From the NCBI RefSeq assembly GCF_004015185.1, contig NZ_CP025746.1, positions 4,667,776 to 4,731,775 on the forward strand: a stretch of 64,000 nt of DNA, written 5' to 3'. A model generated the notes under the pieces. That model had not been told where the DNA came from and ran no database searches. It worked only from the letters and a program-made list of their open reading frames with translations. Both the position numbers and the translations under genes were made by a program. Numbering within the stretch: the first letter of the stretch is position 1; the number at the start of each line of letters is the position of its first letter. The stretch is from Clostridium manihotivorum. GTDB taxonomy: Bacteria; Bacillota; Clostridia; Clostridiales; Clostridiaceae. Positions 50,034 through 59,754 of the stretch are shown here, one piece after another.

Positions 50034-50317
50034 ACTAAATTAATTACTCATTCTTTTAGTGGTAAAGGCTGTCCCTATGATAATGCTTGTATTGAGTCCT
50101 TTCATGCTTCTTTAAAAAAAGAAGAAGTTCACCTTGTTAAGTATTTTGATTATGATGCTGCAAGACTTGCTATATTTGAGTATATAGAAGCTTGGTATAA
50201 CAGAAAAAGGATACATAGTAGTATTGGCTATTTAACCCCGCAAAAATGTGAAGATTTAGCTAGAAAAATTGCGTAAAAAGTTCAACTTTTTGTGTCTAAT
50301 ATATTGACATAGATCCA
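50034..50317 (+). repeat. Tandem duplicate of the IS3 3' end
   Basis: Repeats 49754-50033 almost exactly, including the OrfB C-terminus, but with seven A bases where the first copy has six, so this copy keeps the original frame (SLKKEEVHLVKYFDYDAA). It must have arisen before, or by recombination with a copy lacking, the frameshift. Confidence 0.85.
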
Positions 50318-50850
50318 AATTCATACATAATTCCACATAACTAACACATTACTTCCATATTAGATATGAATCTACAAACTTATCAATATTATAGCGTTTT
50401 TTATAGTGATATTTATTATTAAAATTAAACAACTACTATTTATTAAGAGATTTTCTCTAATACGAAATTTATATATTATATACTTACTTAATATAACAAT
50501 ATTGAAACTTAAGATAATAATCTATCTTTTACTACAATTCGATAGAATTGAGATTATTTAGAGCGAAGAGTGAAGAGCGAATAAATAAGATAGTCTTTTG
50601 TGTAATCACGTTTATAGAGTAACTGCCCCAAGCTACTAAGTACCTTGTGTCACTTGCTTCGCAAGAATCTCTAAAAAATATATGTTTCGTATTGTTTTAA
50701 TATTATACTTTTTCTCTTTAAGGACTATGTAGCTCTATGCTAGTATTTATGCCGTTTTAGCTTTGGTTTTGGGAAGTTTAATTTCCCGACATATACGCAA
50801 CGTTATACAAAATTAAAGGACAGGTATTATCTCCTGCCCAGTATAATTTA
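50318..50850. other. Intergenic stretch within the tRNA-Leu element
   Basis: About 530 bp without a supportable gene. GGACAGG / CCTGCCC near 50818-50839 forms the terminator of the helicase-like gene (minus strand). The rest shows no clear repeat. Confidence 0.45.
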
Positions 50851-52134
50851 CTATATTTCGTTATCTAACCATTTTGTTAATAGCGTTCTCATCCTCAATG
50901 AAGGAATATATATTTGTACTTCCTTGCCGTCTCTAATTGCACTTCTATAAATCCATTGTAATAGATCAGATAAGGCTAGTAAATCCTCATTAACCTCTAT
51001 ATTTTTATGTTGGAAGAAGTGTTTTTGTATAGGATTCATATAACGATTAATACAGAAAGCTAATACTGTCTTATACCTATACATATTAGTAGCACGTAAA
51101 TTAAAAGGCGTATAACATCTATTCTTGTTTGTAATTACCGTATTGTTATAATCCACATCTTTAACTCCGCTACTATAACCTTTCCCTTTTAACTTTTCTT
51201 TACAACACTTAAATGAAGTCCATAGAATTTCTTCTGATTTCGCCTTAGTTTTATGTTGAAAATAGTTATATAGATTATCTTTTAATTGCTTAACCTTTGT
51301 AGCGTTATTACTTGACGTAAACCAACTTTTAGATAGCGCAGTTTTCTTCTCTCCAATACTATTAAGCTTTAAGTCTTCACATATAGTTATTAGACCTTTA
51401 AAGTAGTCTCTTCTTTCAATACTCTTATCATAATGACATAATTTATAGCTACTATTTTCATATAAAACTGACTTATAATCATATTTTACATTGTAGAAAT
51501 CATAATAATATCTTTGAAGTTGCCCCTCGAATAAATATGTTAAGATAAAAGCCTTTTCAAAAGCTCTAAATATATTTACAGGAAACAACCAAATAAAAGC
51601 AGAGTCATTAACTAAGTATAACGTTCCAACTTCAGCCATTTGCTTTATATCTTTATATCTAGTCTCTTTTATCTCATCATCTAGCCATCTTACATTTCCA
51701 TCTTCATTTACTGATATAATATTGTTTCTAAGCAAAAGTTTTAAATCATCTTGGGTTATTTGTACCTGCTCAACAACATCAAAAACCTCATCCATTATCA
51801 ATATATAGTTATTCCATTCTAATAGTTGTAGCAGCTCCTCATCAGCATAGCTAAACAAACTATGTGTCATTACAATATCCTTTCCCTCTCCAACAAGTTT
51901 TTTTAAATGCTCATATTTCTTCCCTTTTCCGTACTTAGGATCAGGCGTAACAAACTTTCTATTAACTACATTCTCTTTTATACGTTCAACTTCAGATAGA
52001 TACGGCGTTACATATATAAACTTCTGAACCTCAGGTGTTTCATTCATAAATTGAATTGCCCATGAAGTTTTCCCACTTCCCATAATGCTATCTACTACTG
52101 TAACTGTTGTGTCAGATTTAATTGGATTAAACAT
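50851..52134 (-). CDS. SF2-helicase-like protein of the integrative element
   Basis: 427-residue protein with a P-loop DSIMGSGKTSWAI (about 15-27), a Walker-B-like box LIMDEVFD (about 112-119) and, near the C-terminus, LLQWIYRSAIRDG, which fits helicase motif VI (Q-x-x-x-R-x-x-R). The middle is divergent. This set points to an SF2 DEAD-like helicase or packaging-type ATPase as found in phages and satellites. No nuclease domain seen. It lies 280 bp from the integrase stop in the same direction. It probably serves replication or mobilisation of the element; that is inference. Confidence 0.72.
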   Translation of the reverse strand: MFNPIKSDTTVTVVDSIMGSGKTSWAIQFMNETPEVQKFIYVTPYLSEVERIKENVVNRKFVTPDPKYGKGKKYEHLKKLVGEGKDIVMTHSLFSYADEELLQLLEWNNYILIMDEVFDVVEQVQITQDDLKLLLRNNIISVNEDGNVRWLDDEIKETRYKDIKQMAEVGTLYLVNDSAFIWLFPVNIFRAFEKAFILTYLFEGQLQRYYYDFYNVKYDYKSVLYENSSYKLCHYDKSIERRDYFKGLITICEDLKLNSIGEKKTALSKSWFTSSNNATKVKQLKDNLYNYFQHKTKAKSEEILWTSFKCCKEKLKGKGYSSGVKDVDYNNTVITNKNRCYTPFNLRATNMYRYKTVLAFCINRYMNPIQKHFFQHKNIEVNEDLLALSDLLQWIYRSAIRDGKEVQIYIPSLRMRTLLTKWLDNEI

Positions 52135-52333
52135 TTAATATTGACCTCCTCATTTGTTTATCAAAAGTTATGTATGAGAAGATCTGATTTTGTGACATAA
52201 ATAAATACTGTCATTCAAGCACATCACTTTGGCCAAGATTAAATTGATTTTTTCAACAGGTTAATTGATTTTTTATTGGTTTTTAGATATACTTTATCTA
52301 AGAAGAGTATCCATGATTTCACTACGGACTCAA

Positions 52334-52414
52334 AAAGGGATTGCCAAAATTTACAGGGGCAGTCCTTTTTTTTGCACAAAAAAATGCCACCCTCTAACAA
52401 AGGCAGCATACTAA
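52334..52414 (-). terminator. Double terminator after the integrase gene
   Basis: Two hairpins in tandem: TGCTGCC ... GGTGGCA followed on the minus strand by T7 (52383-52414), and AAGGACTGCC ... GGCAATCCCTT (52334-52375) with T-tracts on both strands. They separate the integrase from the helicase-like gene. Confidence 0.75.
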
Positions 52415-52417
52415 TTT

Positions 52418-53407
52418 TTAATAAGATAAATCCAGCTTCTTTTTGTTTTTGTTGTTCTTTTCGCTTGCTACTAATCTGCTTGCAAACTGTTCAACATCAT
52501 CTATTAATTCACTACTGTACAACTTAGTATAATGAGAAATTAAGTCTGCTGTTGAGTGTTGCACTAGATATTGAATTTTAGGTATAGGTACACCGTTGAG
52601 TACCATAGACTTAATGTAAAACCTCCTATAAGCATGTATAGAAGTCCTATCTACACCTCTACTTTTATTATAGCTTTTTATATACTTCTGTAACATTCCT
52701 TCATTCAGCTCTTCACAATAAACTGATGTTAAAAGCCTATCCCCTTCGCTAGCTCCTTGTTTCTTTCTTATAGCTATAAATTCCTTTAAAGGTTCATATA
52801 ATGGAGAGGCTAAGGGAACTGTATGAGGCTTACCGTTCTTAGTATGTGTAAAATATATTTGTTTCCCATTTAAATCTATATCAGATAGTCTTATATGTAA
52901 GATACTGTTAAGTCTTGCGCCAGTATATACAAATAAGTTAGTAGCAACATACGCTATATATTCACTATAACTACAATTATTTAAATCAGGCTTAACTAAT
53001 AACTTTACTACTTCTTCCTCCTCGTAAGTTTCTAGAGGTCTCTTTGATGGCGTTGGAACATTGATTCTATATTGTGGAATATACTCCTCACGCATTGCAA
53101 AGTATAGAAATGTTCTTAATCCTCTTATATTTGTATGAATAGTATTTTGCGCCAATCCTCGTTCTTTCATATATACAATGTACTCTTCTACTACCTGCTT
53201 TGTAACCTCTGATATATTGGTTTTATAGTCCACAAACTTATAGAAACAGTTCATTATCTCCCGATAAAACTTTATCGTGTGGGTTCTTAGTCCTCTTTCC
53301 TTGTTATCCTTATCAAACAATTCTTGAACTTCTGCAATTGTTAAACTACATACAGGAATTACCTCACTAATAATTTCGTTACTTAACTTGATTTTACGTC
53401 TTGCCAT
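52418..53407 (-). CDS. Tyrosine recombinase/integrase
   Basis: 329-residue phage-type integrase. The N-terminal SAM-like core-binding domain is at about 20-110 (TIKFYREIMNCFYKF, GLAQNTIHTNIRGLRTFLYF). Catalytic residues: Arg in YTGARLNSILHIRLSDI, the HxxR pair in IHAYRRFYIK, His in VQHSTADLISHYTKLY, and the nucleophile Tyr in the same block. It starts about 150 bp from the 3' end of tRNA-Leu(GAG) and reads away from it, the standard position for the integrase that uses that tRNA. It is intact, so the element may still excise. Confidence 0.92.
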   Translation of the reverse strand: MARRKIKLSNEIISEVIPVCSLTIAEVQELFDKDNKERGLRTHTIKFYREIMNCFYKFVDYKTNISEVTKQVVEEYIVYMKERGLAQNTIHTNIRGLRTFLYFAMREEYIPQYRINVPTPSKRPLETYEEEEVVKLLVKPDLNNCSYSEYIAYVATNLFVYTGARLNSILHIRLSDIDLNGKQIYFTHTKNGKPHTVPLASPLYEPLKEFIAIRKKQGASEGDRLLTSVYCEELNEGMLQKYIKSYNKSRGVDRTSIHAYRRFYIKSMVLNGVPIPKIQYLVQHSTADLISHYTKLYSSELIDDVEQFASRLVASEKNNKNKKKLDLSY

Positions 53408-53462
53408 CCTCTCTATCTCCTTTTAACTAAACAAATTTAATTAAAAAGGCATACGTCTAGGC

Positions 53463-53511
53463 TAAAAAAAGCAATACGCCTATAGAATTTTCACTCTATA
53501 GACGTATCGCT
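53463..53511 (-). terminator. Terminator after tRNA-Leu(GAG), carried by the element
   Basis: A 17-bp imperfect stem AGCAATACGCCTATAGA / TCTATAGACGTATCGCT; on the minus strand T7 follows. It replaces the original terminator now displaced to 48537-48585. Confidence 0.85.
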
Positions 53512-53558
53512 AAATGAACCTGTGCCGTCAGCTATATAACTAACGTCCTTATTCTATT

Positions 53559-53641
53559 TGGTGCGAAAGACGGGACTTGAACCCGTACGGTCTCCCACAC
53601 GCCCCTCAAACGTGCGCGTCTGCCGATTCCGCCACTCTCGC
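53559..53641 (-). tRNA. tRNA-Leu (anticodon GAG)
   Basis: 83-nt class II tRNA on the minus strand. Acceptor GCGAGAG with CTTTCGC, encoded CCA, D-arm TGGCGGAATCGGCAGAC, anticodon stem CACGT / GCGTG with loop TTGAGGG and anticodon GAG, variable arm GTGGGAGACCGTA, T-arm CGGGTTCAAGTCCCG. It reads CUC/CUU. Its 3' part (to the anticodon) is the attR of the integrative element, so the present 3' half and terminator came from the element. Confidence 0.95.
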
Positions 53642-53744
53642 ATATATAATATCATGTGCCAAGATTTTTATGACACGTGAATATTATATTATAATGTTTT
53701 AATTATTTCAATAGTCTGATATGAATTTTTCTACCAAAGGCTTT

Positions 53745-54857
53745 TTAATTCTGCATAGCTAACAGTGCATTGAGGTTATCAAAAGAATATACTTCTTTTG
53801 TGTCAGCATTTCCGAAGGAACCATAGATTTCATTGTTTTTATCTACTACTTGAAACTCTATAAGCTTTTTAATAAGTAGGTCATATAGTTCCTTGTCCTT
53901 ACAGTCCTTTGCTATCATTGCAGCTACGGCATATACAGCTGTAGATCTTATATCAGTGGAATTTTTCCCTGTAGCTATATCATATTTTGCATAAAGTGCA
54001 CCATCAGTTATCATCTTTTCCTTTATCCAATTCACTGTTGATGATACATCTTCACCATCTGATTTTAGGTATGTCACTGTTAATAAAGATAAAAGTGTGT
54101 CCGCTTCTTTTTGATCTACAAATTGTTTTTTTTCATTGTCATAGGTAGTTCTATACAAAGGAAGTTCTTTAGATATGTACGCTTTATTTATTAGACTTTT
54201 TGCTTCATTATATTTTTTTACCCATCTTCTATCTATATTTTTAAGTATATTAATGATGTCAATATCTAAGTAGCATATGGTTGTTGAGGTACTTACTCCA
54301 TAGGCATCCTTAAAGTCCGCTGGTATATCATCCTTCATGTTGTTTTTCAGTATTGAATCTGATAGCTTTATAGCATCTTTTCTATATTTGAACTCTTTCC
54401 ATCTATCATAGCCGTATATTAAGGCCTTTATTATCCTGAAGTCATCTATTGTGGCAGAGGTTTCAGCCAAGGTGCCCTTTTCTAATCTCCAGCCAACGGA
54501 ATTACTTTTAAGCAGCATTTTATTCATTACTATATCATGATGTTTATCAAAAAGAGCTTTATCCCCTTTTTCTACTGCATATAGCATTATAAGTCCTTCT
54601 GATTCTGAAAGAACTGCATGGCCCTTTGTTATATCCTTTGAACTTGGTTGATCTAAATAGTTAGTATATATGCCACTATTTTGTGAACTTAAATTATTAT
54701 TTATAAAATCAAAGGTAATCTTTTCTTCCTTGCTTATCTTTGGAACAGTCCATTGTTTATTAATATGTATAGGAACTATATATCTTAAGTTTTTAAAAGT
54801 TAAAATTCCAGCAATTACAAGTATGGTCAATGATATTCCTAGTATCTTTTTTCTCAT
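53745..54857 (-). CDS. Membrane-anchored glycosyl hydrolase family 8-like protein
   Basis: 370-residue protein. An N-terminal signal/anchor (ILGISLTILVIAGILTF) precedes an alpha/alpha-barrel domain. GH8 landmarks: NSGIYTNYLDQ, the proposed acid Glu in AVLSESEGLIMLYAVEKGD (about 83-101), and the Asp-rich TIDDFRIIKALIYGYDRW (about 136-153). Family enzymes cleave beta-1,4-glucans, chitosan or exopolysaccharide. It would act outside the cell. AGGGAG precedes the ATG. It lies next to a lytic transglycosylase gene in the same direction but 316 bp apart. Possible role in biofilm or wall polysaccharide turnover (inference). Confidence 0.82.
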   Translation of the reverse strand: MRKKILGISLTILVIAGILTFKNLRYIVPIHINKQWTVPKISKEEKITFDFINNNLSSQNSGIYTNYLDQPSSKDITKGHAVLSESEGLIMLYAVEKGDKALFDKHHDIVMNKMLLKSNSVGWRLEKGTLAETSATIDDFRIIKALIYGYDRWKEFKYRKDAIKLSDSILKNNMKDDIPADFKDAYGVSTSTTICYLDIDIINILKNIDRRWVKKYNEAKSLINKAYISKELPLYRTTYDNEKKQFVDQKEADTLLSLLTVTYLKSDGEDVSSTVNWIKEKMITDGALYAKYDIATGKNSTDIRSTAVYAVAAMIAKDCKDKELYDLLIKKLIEFQVVDKNNEIYGSFGNADTKEVYSFDNLNALLAMQN

Positions 54858-55173
54858 GCTTCACTCCCTATCCTTTTGTAACTCATAAATTTATACCACC
54901 TTACTCAAAACAACGCCTAAACTACCAGGCTTGTCTAGTTATAAAGTGGTATACATTATCATCAGTTTTTCATATTATATTTTATACTGTTATATTTTTT
55001 AGCAAACCTCTTCAATTATATCTTATGAAGTTAAGGCGTACTACAATAGGTACAATTTTTATCAATTACAAATAACTTCTTTAAAAATCACTATTATTTA
55101 TAGTAATAAAACTCTTATATGTTAGTAATACTATTAATGTATCCTAGGGAGTACCCCTTGACTTCAATATAGT
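54858..55173. other. Intergenic region
   Basis: 316 bp with no gene or clear repeat. It contains the promoter region of the GH8-like gene. Confidence 0.4.
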
Positions 55174-55716
55174 TTATTTATATAAGAACTTATATATATT
55201 ATAGTTTACTTTAACCTTCTTCAAATACTTGTCTGTTTCCTTAAAAGGTATATATTTTAGCGTCTTACCGTCACCGGAATACTTACTATCACCTAGCCAT
55301 TTATTTACGTTTCCTCTACCTCCGTTATAGGCAGCAATGACTAAATCCATATCCTTAAATTCATCCCTTAGGTTCTTTAAATACCAGCAACCCATATTTA
55401 TATTGTAATCTGGGTCTAGAAGCTCGGAAGAATCCGAATAGCTTATGTTCATCTCTTTTGCCGCCCACTTTGCAGTACTATCCGTTACCTGCATAAGTCC
55501 ATGTGCATCTTTAAAAGAATGAGCATTTGAATTAAAATTACTTTCAGCCCTTATTACAGATAACACTAATAATGGGTCTAAATCATATTTTACACTGTAC
55601 TTTTCAATAACACTTTTATACTTATATGGGTAAATAACATTATAAACACACCATCTACAAACTGACAAAACCACAATAACAATAACAAAAAATACAATGT
55701 ACTTTCTTAATTTCAT
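55174..55716 (-). CDS. Lytic murein transglycosylase (Slt70 C-terminal type)
   Basis: 180-residue protein with an N-terminal membrane anchor (YIVFFVIVIVVLSVCRW) and a lysozyme-like SLT domain. The catalytic Glu is in SVIRAESNFNSNAHS (residue about 56), followed by DAHGLMQVTDSTAKWAA, the GLMQ motif, and AAYNGGRGNVNKWL, the AYNxG motif. It cleaves the glycan strand with 1,6-anhydro bond formation. It is anchored on the outer face. Members in spore formers act in growth, sporulation or secretion-system assembly. Monocistronic. Confidence 0.93.
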   Translation of the reverse strand: MKLRKYIVFFVIVIVVLSVCRWCVYNVIYPYKYKSVIEKYSVKYDLDPLLVLSVIRAESNFNSNAHSFKDAHGLMQVTDSTAKWAAKEMNISYSDSSELLDPDYNINMGCWYLKNLRDEFKDMDLVIAAYNGGRGNVNKWLGDSKYSGDGKTLKYIPFKETDKYLKKVKVNYNIYKFLYK

Positions 55717-55886
55717 AATCTTCTCCTAAATATAGTAGGGCCTTTATTTTATCTACTATAGATAAGCCACTTCAAATATTCAGTTTATATTTTTAAAGCC
55801 TCCCCACAGAATCAAGTTTAGTTAAAAATACTTTCCGTATTGAAGGACTATATTCTAAAATAATAGATAAAATAATATTAAAAATA

Positions 55887-56486
55887 TTATTTGTAAAGGC
55901 TCAATATTTCTATCATATCATCAACCTGCTCTTTGGTTTTTACTAAGCTTGCGCTATTATCTATTATAAAATTCGCATATTCTTTCTTTCTCTCCAAAGG
56001 AAGCTGAGCATTTATTCTGTTTAAAGCCTCACTTTGGCTTAGTTTGTCTCTTAGTTTTAGCCTTGAAAGTTGGGCACTGCTATCTGACCAAACTAATATA
56101 ACAAAGTCCATCTCTTCATTCATATTATTTTCAATCAGTGTTGGAGCGTCTAAAATGACGATTCCAACACCTTTCTTATTGTATGCTTCAAATTGCTCAT
56201 TTATTTCCTTTATTATATAAGGCATTATTATATTTTCGTACTTTACTCTTTGTTTAGGAAATCGGAATATATGATTGCCAAACTCTTTTCTTCTAAATTC
56301 GCCTCTCCAATCAAAAAAGCCATCTCCAAAATCGTCTTTTACTCTTAATAGTATCTCTGGATATTTTGAAAGTACATCCTTTGCTATTTTATCTGCATCT
56401 ATGATACAAAAGCCCGACTCTAGAAGCATCTTAGAAACAGTACTTTTTCCAGTACCAATCCCACCAGTTAAACCAACCTTTATCAT
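55887..56486 (-). CDS. coaE: Dephospho-CoA kinase
   Basis: 199-residue cytosolic kinase that adds the 3'-phosphate to dephospho-CoA, the last step of CoA synthesis. The P-loop is GLTGGIGTGKSTVSKML (about 4-20), with DADKIAKDVL and the LID-type region DSSAQLSRLKLRDKLSQSEA. AGGAGG precedes ATG 56486; an upstream in-frame start lies in the polA end. It starts 10 bp after polA, so the two are an operon, the usual order in clostridia. Confidence 0.96.
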   Translation of the reverse strand: MIKVGLTGGIGTGKSTVSKMLLESGFCIIDADKIAKDVLSKYPEILLRVKDDFGDGFFDWRGEFRRKEFGNHIFRFPKQRVKYENIIMPYIIKEINEQFEAYNKKGVGIVILDAPTLIENNMNEEMDFVILVWSDSSAQLSRLKLRDKLSQSEALNRINAQLPLERKKEYANFIIDNSASLVKTKEQVDDMIEILSLYK

Positions 56487-56496
56487 AATTTCCTCC

Positions 56497-59103
56497 TTAC
56501 TTAGCATCGTACCAACTTTCACCTATATTAATATCAACTTCAAGTGGAACATTAAGCTTCACAGCGCTTTCCATCTCTTCTTTAATAAGCGCCTTAATCG
56601 CTTCAAGTTCTTCAGGTACCACGTTTATTATAAGTTCATCGTGTACTTGAAGTATTAATTTACTTTTCATGTTCTTTTCTTTTAACTTATTATAAACATT
56701 GACCATGGCCATCTTTATTATATCCGCCGCACTTCCTTGTATTGGTGCATTCATGGACAATCTTTCCCCTAAGGCTTTTACCATCTTGTTTGAAGAAGTT
56801 ATTTCTGGTATAAATCTTCTTCTATTCATTATGGTTGTAACGTAACCTTCCGCCCCAGCATCTTTAACTATGTTATCCATAAATTCTCTGATCTTAGGGT
56901 ACCTATCAAAGTATATATCCATATACTCCTTTGCTTCTTTTTTAGTAATGTGCAGATCCTGTGAAAGACTGAAATCACTTATTCCATAAACTATTCCAAA
57001 GTTTACTGCCTTTGCTCTGCTTCTCATCAAGGATGTAACTTCACCAATTGGTGTTTTGAATACCTCTGATGCAGTCTTTGTATGAATATCTATGTCATGC
57101 TTAAATGCATCAATCATATTCTCATCATTTGCTATATGAGCTAAAACTCTTAGTTCTATTTGAGAATAATCTGCTGAAAGAATAACATCTTTCTCTTCTC
57201 TAGGAATAAATACCTTTCTTATCTCTCTACCCATCTCATACTTTATAGGTATATTTTGAAGATTAGGTTCTGTTGAAGATAATCTTCCTGTGGTTGTAAC
57301 AGTTTGATTAAAGTTAGAATGTATACAACCATCTTCATCTATAACAGCCTTAAGACCTTCAATATAGGTTGAATAGATCTTAGTAAGCTGCCTAAAATAA
57401 GTTATTTTATCTATTATAGGATGCTTATCTGATAGTTTTTCTAAAACCTCAGCGTTTGTAGAGTATCCTGTCTTTGTCTTTTTAACCACTGGCAGGTCAA
57501 GCTTTTCAAAAAGTATCTTTCCTAATTGTTTAGGTGAATTAATATTAAATTCTTCCTCTGCAAGCTCATAAATTGTTTTTTGAGTTTCATCTATTTCCTT
57601 CTTAAACTTTTCAGAAAGCTCATCTAATATTGAGGAATTAACCTTAAACCCATATTCCTCCATAGAAGAAAGCACTAAAGTTAGCGGAAGCTCTACATCA
57701 TAAAGCAGGTTTTCCATCTTAGCTTCTTCAATCTTAGTCTTAAGGTAACCATATAACTTTTTCATATGGAAGCAAAGCTTCATGTTTACAGTTTCTACAT
57801 CACCTTTAGGATCTTCGCCTAAGTATTCATTAACTAAGGTTAATATAGGATAATCACCCTTTGAGGAATCTATTAGATAAGCAGCTAATGCAGTATCAAA
57901 TATAAGTCCCTTCATATCAATATCAAGCTTTCTTAGAGCAGTTAAGAAGTTTTTAACATCATGACTTACCTTTTTGATGTCTTCATTCTCAAAAAATTGT
58001 CTTAATACTTCAATACCATTTTTATCATTAATTGCATCAAAAACTATTTCATAATTCTTTTCCCCATCAGATATGAATATATCTTTTATGGTTAAAAGAG
58101 AATATTTGCTTATGCCATCTAAATTAAAGGTAAAATAAACTTCCTTCTCTAAGGAGTCTATCGCTGCTTTAAGTTCTTCAACCGAATTTATCTTTTTAAA
58201 GTCTACTTCACTGTCAGCACCAGACTTTTCTTCGCCTTCAGCCTCTGGAATCTTATCAAGCAGTGTCTTCATTTGAAGCTTGAAGAAAAGCCTTCTAAGT
58301 CCTTCCCTATCAAAGTTTTCATTAGATCTTATCTCGTCTAAATCAAAATCTATTGGCACTTCTGTATTGATAGTAGCAAGTCTTTTGGAGAATATAGCTT
58401 GCTCGCTATACTGTATTAGATTTTCTTTAACCTTTTTACCACTTATCTCTTCAACATGTTCTAATACGCCCTCTACACTTCCATAGTTTTGAATCAGCTT
58501 ATAAGCAGTCTTTTCACCTATTCCAGGTACACCTGGTATATTATCTGATTGATCTCCCATAAGACCTTTAACGTCTATGAATTGAGTTGGAGTTACTCCC
58601 ATCTCTTCAATCATTCTTGTTCTTGTATATATCTCTTTTTCAGTTATTCCTTTTTTAGTTATAACAACATTAATATTATCTGAAGCAAGCTGAAGTGCAT
58701 CTCTATCTCCAGTAACTATGTATACCTCTATGTCATTGCTTTCAGCAAATTTAGCCAAACTTCCTATAAGATCATCCGCTTCATAACCATCCATTTCGTA
58801 GATGCTTATGCTGAATAGATTAAGCATTTCCTTTACAATAGGAAATTGTGCTGCAAGTTCTGGAGGCATCTTTTTTCTTCCAGCCTTGTAATCTTGATAT
58901 TCAAGATGTCTAAAGGTTGGAGCTTTTCTGTCAAAAGTAGAAACTATATAGTCAGGTTTAAGCTCTTCTTTCATTTTTATAAGCATATTGGTAAAACCAT
59001 AAACTGCATTGGTGTAAACACCTTCATTAGTAGATAAAAGTGGAATAGCATAGAAAGCTCTATTAAGCAAACTATTACCATCCAATATCAATAAACGTTT
59101 CAT
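56497..59103 (-). CDS. polA: DNA polymerase I
   Basis: 868-residue repair polymerase that removes RNA primers and fills gaps. The 5'-3' exonuclease domain is at 1-290 (LILDGNSLLNRAFYAIP, EADDLIGSLA, GLMGDQSDNIPGVPGIGEKTA). The 3'-5' proofreading domain (about 300-470) lacks the catalytic acidic residues (FTFNLDGISKYS in place of the DxE site), so proofreading is probably lost, as in other Gram-positives. The polymerase domain has motif A DYSQIELRVLAHI, motif B RAKAVNFGIVYG and motif C QVHDEL at 819-824. GGAGG is upstream of the ATG. It is followed by coaE. Confidence 0.97.
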   Translation of the reverse strand: MKRLLILDGNSLLNRAFYAIPLLSTNEGVYTNAVYGFTNMLIKMKEELKPDYIVSTFDRKAPTFRHLEYQDYKAGRKKMPPELAAQFPIVKEMLNLFSISIYEMDGYEADDLIGSLAKFAESNDIEVYIVTGDRDALQLASDNINVVITKKGITEKEIYTRTRMIEEMGVTPTQFIDVKGLMGDQSDNIPGVPGIGEKTAYKLIQNYGSVEGVLEHVEEISGKKVKENLIQYSEQAIFSKRLATINTEVPIDFDLDEIRSNENFDREGLRRLFFKLQMKTLLDKIPEAEGEEKSGADSEVDFKKINSVEELKAAIDSLEKEVYFTFNLDGISKYSLLTIKDIFISDGEKNYEIVFDAINDKNGIEVLRQFFENEDIKKVSHDVKNFLTALRKLDIDMKGLIFDTALAAYLIDSSKGDYPILTLVNEYLGEDPKGDVETVNMKLCFHMKKLYGYLKTKIEEAKMENLLYDVELPLTLVLSSMEEYGFKVNSSILDELSEKFKKEIDETQKTIYELAEEEFNINSPKQLGKILFEKLDLPVVKKTKTGYSTNAEVLEKLSDKHPIIDKITYFRQLTKIYSTYIEGLKAVIDEDGCIHSNFNQTVTTTGRLSSTEPNLQNIPIKYEMGREIRKVFIPREEKDVILSADYSQIELRVLAHIANDENMIDAFKHDIDIHTKTASEVFKTPIGEVTSLMRSRAKAVNFGIVYGISDFSLSQDLHITKKEAKEYMDIYFDRYPKIREFMDNIVKDAGAEGYVTTIMNRRRFIPEITSSNKMVKALGERLSMNAPIQGSAADIIKMAMVNVYNKLKEKNMKSKLILQVHDELIINVVPEELEAIKALIKEEMESAVKLNVPLEVDINIGESWYDAK

Positions 59104-59754
59104 AAATAATCCTCCAAATTTGTCTCATGTTCCATGTTCATATTTTATCTAAATCCAAGTAATTTTTCATTGTCATATAGATGTACCACTTTATAATAAA
59201 ACTTAGATTTCAGATTGAAGTGTTACATCCTTAATATCTTTATTGACTAAAACCTATAAGTATATTCCATGTTGTAAATTAAAGTTTTATTATAGATAAA
59301 TCACTTAATTTCATAATTGATGATCTTAACTATTAATAGCTAACTTCAAACTCTTCATTAATAATCCAAAGAAACTTTTAAAATAGTCTTCAGACATAGC
59401 TATTACATATTTATAAACATTCTCTAATAGTGCAACATTAATTTTAACATTAAAGATTTAATCTAAAACTCTACTTATTTATTATAATATAAACCCTATT
59501 TCTTTCCAACCACACTAAGCCAAATACTTAGCAAATTAAAGCATATTCAATATATGTAGAATAAAATACAAATATCTTTTAATATATCTACAAATATTAT
59601 TCCTTATAATGATTTTTCTCATAATAATTTTATTAATTCATGTTTTGTATTAATTTCTCAAGAATTAGTAAAAATTTATTAAGAAACGATTTAACTTATT
59701 ACTATGATTTGGTAAAATCTAATATAAAGTACTTTTTACAAGAGAGGTGTTCAT
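59104..59754. other. Intergenic region between polA and the aminopeptidase gene
   Basis: About 650 bp without a gene. A shortened repeat family 2 copy is at 59179-59229. The divergent promoters of polA and the aminopeptidase gene must lie here; a TTTAAC ... TAAAAT-like pair near 59690-59720 is a weak candidate for the latter. Confidence 0.45.
59179..59229. repeat. Dispersed repeat family 2, internally deleted copy E
   Basis: 51 bp with both ends (AGATGTACCACTT / GAAGTGTTACATC) but a shortened middle, in reverse orientation to copy C. Confidence 0.55.

Larger units (their letters stand above)
48800..50317 (+). mobile_element. Decayed IS3-family insertion sequence with duplicated 3' end
   Basis: The left end has TAGACACAGAAAGCCGAAC; the right end TAGACACAAAAAGTTGAAC (minus strand), imperfect inverted repeats of the IS3 family. 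orfA is intact, orfB carries a nonsense codon and a frameshift. The last about 280 bp (from CCACTAAATTAATTACTC to GACATAGATCC) occur twice in tandem, at about 49754-50033 and 50034-50317. Confidence 0.8.
48631..53611. mobile_element. 4.9 kb element integrated in tRNA-Leu(GAG)
   Basis: The direct repeats 48631-48683 and 53559-53611 bound about 4930 bp that contain a tyrosine integrase next to the tRNA, an SF2-helicase-like gene, and a decayed IS3 element at the far end. No capsid, replication initiator or conjugation gene is present, so it looks like a reduced satellite or a remnant of a larger island. The integrase frame is intact. Confidence 0.82.

Noticed and set aside
50540..50580. Short repeat GAGCGAAGAGTGAAGAGCGAA
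   Set aside because: Only about three imperfect units, too little to call a repeat element.
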